A DNA stretch of 64,000 nucleotides, taken from positions 13,586,204-13,650,203 of the forward strand of contig NC_133290.1 of NCBI RefSeq assembly GCF_005239225.2, written 5' to 3'. Position numbers and translations under genes: made by a program. Under the pieces are notes generated by a model that saw only the letters and a list, made by a program, of their open reading frames with translations, was not told the origin of the DNA and did not search any database. The DNA comes from Populus alba (Eukaryota > Streptophyta > Magnoliopsida > Malpighiales > Salicaceae). Positions 59,882 through 64,000 of the stretch are shown here, one piece after another; positions within the stretch are counted from its first letter, which is position 1; every line of letters begins with the position of its first letter.

Positions 59882-62378
59882 TCAAAACAACCACCACTTC
59901 TTCGGCTTGTCGAAAATTCCAGGTCCATATGTGGAAAAGAAGATCTCAACAAGGAGAGGGAATTGTAGCAGAGCAAAAAGCGTGACAGGAAGACTAGCCA
60001 GCAAAATAATCGGAAAGGAAACCCAGTGAAAACGATCACGAAGCATCATAACAAGTGTAACGCCAAAGGTTATCATCATGGTTGCTATCGAGAAGAAAAG
60101 ACACGAAAGGCCTACTATCAACTTTGTAGGCAAGGACTTGAGGAAATCTTCTTCTCTATACCGCGATGTCAGGATTCCGAAGAACATCAATAATGATGAT
60201 GAAGACGCGAACAATGACATTGCGTCGGACACTATGAAAACCATGAAAGAATTCCGATTCAAGTATATAGGAATGCCTGAATACTGGTCATATCCACCTG
60301 GAACAGTAAAGATAGCTGAAAACATTATGGTAGCAATAAGAGCAGCCACAACTGTGCAAGATTCAGCCGTGGCCTTCATCCATTTCTCCCCTTCTTCTAG
60401 TAATTTCTTGTGCTGTTCAGTGAATAAAGTTTGAGCTGTTTTATGGGACGAATTTAACATCTCTCTGTACTTTGGTTGGACAATGCTCTGCACCTCCTGC
60501 GAGACAGCAAACACTTCTGAGAAAAATGTGAATCATCAACTACAGGAAGTAGGAGATTTACCTTGTACCATTGTAGCTCTCTTTGCATTTGTAATGGTGC
60601 ACCTGAAACACGATCAAGCTGAGAGGAAGGTGCTAGGAATGCAGCTTGATGTAAAATGTTGTTTTGATACTTGTCCCAAGAAGTTGCCATAGAGTTCTTC
60701 TTTGCTCCCAATTTGTATATTAGGCTGAATATCTTTTCTTGGCGTTGTAGGGTTGCGTATAAGAATATGCCCCGGTTAAGTTCATCCTCGGACCATATGA
60801 TGTCAGGATAATGTCTAATCATTTCAATGATGAACTCAACAATTCCATGCTTAACAGCACTGAATACAGCTCTGTACACACCAATTTCTTTGAATTCTGA
60901 TTTATGCAAAGTTGATATTTGCTCACATAGGCAACAGAGAACTGCATGTGCTTGGCCATGTATCAACTTCAGGTTATACATATGCTTGATAGCTGGAACT
61001 GCAAGTATAATCTGGTTCAGGACTCTAAACAAAATACTGCTATGATCCGCATTATTAAGATGCTACTTACCAAAAAATCTCAAGCCCTTCCAAACCATTA
61101 CCAACACTTTGTCAGATGCTGCGAAGTCCATAAAACATATCAAAATGAAACTTCTGTTCATAGAAGGGAAAACAATGCGGTAACTCTAAATAGCTGAAAC
61201 TTCAAAATATCAGATTGAAATCTCATGTTTTATGAAATACCTCGTTTAACAATGTTCCTTCGAACAGTTGGTCCCATGTTTGGCCTTTCAATGTCTCCAT
61301 GGTTGTTGCTAGAGGCAAGTGGCTGAGGTACCCGGATACCTACCACAAGATAATGCTGCATTTTTTAAGATGTGAAAAGAAAAGCAATTTGGCTTGATAG
61401 TTACATCCAGTTGAGTGAAAATAGATGCATACACTTGTATATCCATTTTTGCCACAAAGCAAATTGAGTTCCACTGGGGAAAGCAGAGGGTTTTTGAGCC
61501 AACATATCAAGAGCTGTGTCTTTGTCACTATCTTGATAAAAAGCCAATCGTGGGTAATGTTGAAGCAGATCCAAGGCAATATCTATATGAACATTAAACA
61601 GCGAACCAAGAAAAGCAAACGAGAGTTGAACAAGATAGAGTTTTCAGATGAAGAATAGGAGAAACGAAAAATATGATCCTTACTACTAGCTTATACCATA
61701 GAGTTCGTCAATGATACATGTTGTGAGAAGCATAATCCCATTCTTATTGTTTGTAGCTGGACTGAGCTCTTCTTTCGGACTAACACTGTAAAGATAACGA
61801 ACCATGTCTTTATGACCATAAAGAGAAGCTACAACAACTGGGATCAGGCCATTCTGGTTTGGAACTCTAAGTAAACCTTCATTCTTTGCTACCAAATCCT
61901 CGGCAATCCTGGTGATCCCTCCGATGGCAGCATAATTAAGCGCGGTGGCATTATTTATGTTTTTGATTTCCAAGTGACCTTCCTCCAACTGGCTGACCAA
62001 CTCCTCCACAATCTCTATGTGCCCTGCCAGAACCGCAGCATGGAGGGCGGTGTCCCCATCTGCTGAAATGCTAGCAGTCAGTCCATCAGGATGTTCTTTC
62101 AGGAACTTCTTTGTGGCCTCTAGGTCACCAACGTCAACAGCCTTATACAGTGACAGATACTGCATGTATGCCGTATCTTTCATCTCTGCCAAGTTAAAAC
62201 TCATTCGTGTTAGTTGTAGCGTTAAGAACATTGACATTAGTACTGAACAACTAACAAGATTTAGCTTGGATGTCAATTAATTACCATATTCCTTGCTTGA
62301 GCTCTCATGTTGGACTGGAGACCGTGATTTCATCTTGCGTGGTGCCTTGCTTGAGGTAAAATCACTATAAGAATCCAT
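59882..62378 (-). CDS. Ankyrin-repeat protein with PGG domain (ITN1/ACD6-like), 627 aa
   Basis: Six exons on the - strand join in phase: 62378-62285, 62185-61697, 61582-61433, 61339-61241, 60998-60562 and 60496-59882. The start MDSYSDFTSS follows a 5'UTR acceptor (TTTTAG at about 62400). Ankyrin-type repeats cover about residues 38-190 (GDTALHAAVLAGHIEIVEEL from 75). A second helical block (IKHMYNLKLIHGQAHAVLCC) leads to the PGG domain near 460-570: WMKATAESCTVVAALIAT, then VPGG at 488-491. Four hydrophobic segments end the protein, which finishes KPKKWWLF. Related plant membrane proteins act in defence and salt or ABA responses (ACD6, ITN1); the role here is inferred from family only. The exon 3/4 junction (AAGT|GTATGC) was chosen because it alone keeps the frame. 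Confidence 0.9.
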
Positions 62379-64000
62379 ATTTGATGGGGAAGCAACCTAA
62401 AAATATAATTGAAACTTCACATCACATATTGACACAATTGTTTTCACCAGGTAAACTATTTGAGTTTTATGAGTATGACTTTCTACTTCCAGAGAGTTTT
62501 TTGAAATGTTTTTGCCACTGCAGTGAACAACAGCCATAAATGTGTGTGTAGGTAAACACACACGCACAAACTCCCAATGTCATGAAACAAATCAATAGAT
62601 GGTGCATTTCTCTCTCTAACAAGTCAGGATGCTTGAACAATGATCACAGTTTTAGGAGGTAATCGGTAGAAGTTGATTTGATACAATGTTTCTATGCATG
62701 TGTGGCATTAACGGATGCACAGGATACATGACTTTTCAGGTGATGGGCTGCTAAATATAAACAAGAGCAAACTGCATCATCGAATATACCAAATGTTTTT
62801 CCTAGGAATTTAATATGCAAGATCAATACTTACAGGAATACACTGTGCAACCACAGCTTGCACTCAACAGAGTTGGTTGCAGCAGATGAAGACCTCCAAA
62901 TCTTAATGGATTCAAGGAGGCGAAACCAATTAATTTAAAAGAAAGAGCGAGGGCATGAAACATGCACGGAATAAAGGAAATCTCCGTGTGAAGTAAATGA
63001 AACTACGAATATATGTGGAAGTTCTGATCACTGCTTACTTTTCTGCTTTGGATTCTAACAATGCAGTGATTGCTTAGGGTCTTTTGAAAGAGCTGGTTGA
63101 AAACACGGGATCACTGTAATGTTTTCTTTCTCCTGTAACATTGCGTCCATGTCCTCTTTAATGATTCTTGCAAAGTTTAGATTGAGAGAATAGATTCAAA
63201 GCTTATTGACCAATACGAAACGATGACTCCTTTATGCCTGTTGAGAGAAGACCATTGTGCTTGTATCCCAAGCAAACCAGAAAAATAGGAGCAGAAATCA
63301 GCTTCTAATACCTTTAGGAACAGAAAAAGGAAGGCGTGGGATTATTGTTATTGATATTTATATACAACATATATTCTTTTGTGCATTTTTTCGGGTATAA
63401 ACAACGAATTGAAAACCAGGCACAAGCTGGAAATGAGAAGAACTGTTCCTGGTAAAGAAGAAAACTAAGAAAGAAGTTTGTTCTTGCCGACAACAGCAGT
63501 CCTCGTAAATACAGTGAGCACAGTTTTTCTTTCCTTCCTTTCTTCTCTTTGATCCTTTCTCTTTTCCTTCTTTCTTTGGACACAGAAATCTGAATCAAAA
63601 CTTCTTTGAATCTTTTATTTTCTCTCTTTTCTCTTTAGAGAACTGCTGACTCAAAATCTCAGAAAACTAGGTTAATGGAAGATCATTTCAGAAACTGTAG
63701 TTTTGATTACTGTGATTTAGAACTAAAGAGAAATGCTGTAAACCTATAACCCCACCGAAGTTTTTAACATTGGAATAATTATAACAGCTTTTTTAACAAC
63801 TAACTACATGATATATATATATCTTGATTGACACTCATTATTATTTTTTGTCAAATGATAACATTTACTTTTAAGATTATAAGATCATTTATCAAACTTT
63901 AAATAAATTATTTATATCCAAACTAGTGCATCTGTGATCAAGTAAATTTATGCAATTTTCTTCTAAATCCAAACTTCAAATGATAAATCTTCATGTTTAT
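62379..64000. other. Upstream side of the ankyrin gene
   Basis: No second gene seen. An intron in the 5' untranslated region probably runs upstream from 62400. Positions 63520-63650 are CT/TTTC-rich and could hold the leader exon. The right end is AT-rich with a short (AT)n near 63812. Confidence 0.4.

Noticed and set aside
1..64000. CRISPR arrays, operons, riboswitches or another prokaryote-type system
   Set aside because: Introns, retrotransposon and gene families are all plant nuclear; no regularly spaced short repeats with unique spacers were seen.

Overview
The window is plant nuclear DNA: split genes with GT-AG introns, very AT-rich spacers, short inverted-repeat elements, and a complete Ty3/gypsy chromovirus. 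Gene content (SEUSS, ATXR5, a DUF506 protein, an ankyrin-PGG protein, a BTB/POZ protein) is that of a eudicot. The style of the short repeats fits Salicaceae, probably Populus; the genus is an inference from memory of such repeats, not a proof.

Layout. 0-4.3 kb: two decayed glucan endo-1,3-beta-glucosidase (GH17) fragments on +, then a compact three-exon gene on - for a 107-residue acidic protein with an ACGT-rich (ABRE/G-box-like) upstream region. 4.3-8.4 kb: AT-rich spacer with inverted-repeat elements. 8.4-12.0 kb (+): two-exon BTB/POZ protein of 546 aa. 13.3-21.1 kb (+): nine coding exons of a SEUSS-type LIM-domain-binding co-regulator, 853 aa. 22.1-23.3 kb: a thioredoxin-m pseudogene (-) and a two-exon secreted LysM gene (+) whose expected start codon reads AAG. 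23.3-30.9 kb: repeats. 30.9-32.3 kb (-): DUF506 (PDDEXK-like) protein, 254 aa. 32.3-39.6 kb: tandem AT-rich repeats plus unrecognised exon-like segments on -. 39.6-44.3 kb (-): six-exon ATXR5 H3K27 monomethyltransferase, 374 aa, with a tRNA-derived SINE in its 3-kb intron. 46.95-56.33 kb: full-length gypsy element in - orientation with GAAAC target-site duplications and nearly identical LTRs. 59.9-62.4 kb (-): six-exon ankyrin-repeat/PGG membrane protein, 627 aa.

The genes are independent transcription units. Two act in chromatin or transcription (SEUSS, ATXR5), one is probably an adaptor (BTB), and two are linked by family to surface perception or defence (LysM, ankyrin-PGG).

I see no multi-gene system that looks new. 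The most useful results are genes and remnants too short or too split for simple ORF calling (the 107-aa gene, the LysM gene, the thioredoxin and GH17 remnants), a gypsy element whose LTRs differ only by single-base indels as far as I could compare them, and an unresolved exon-like stretch at 37.5-38.4 kb. Exon borders were placed by eye from GT-AG sites, reading phase and family resemblance.
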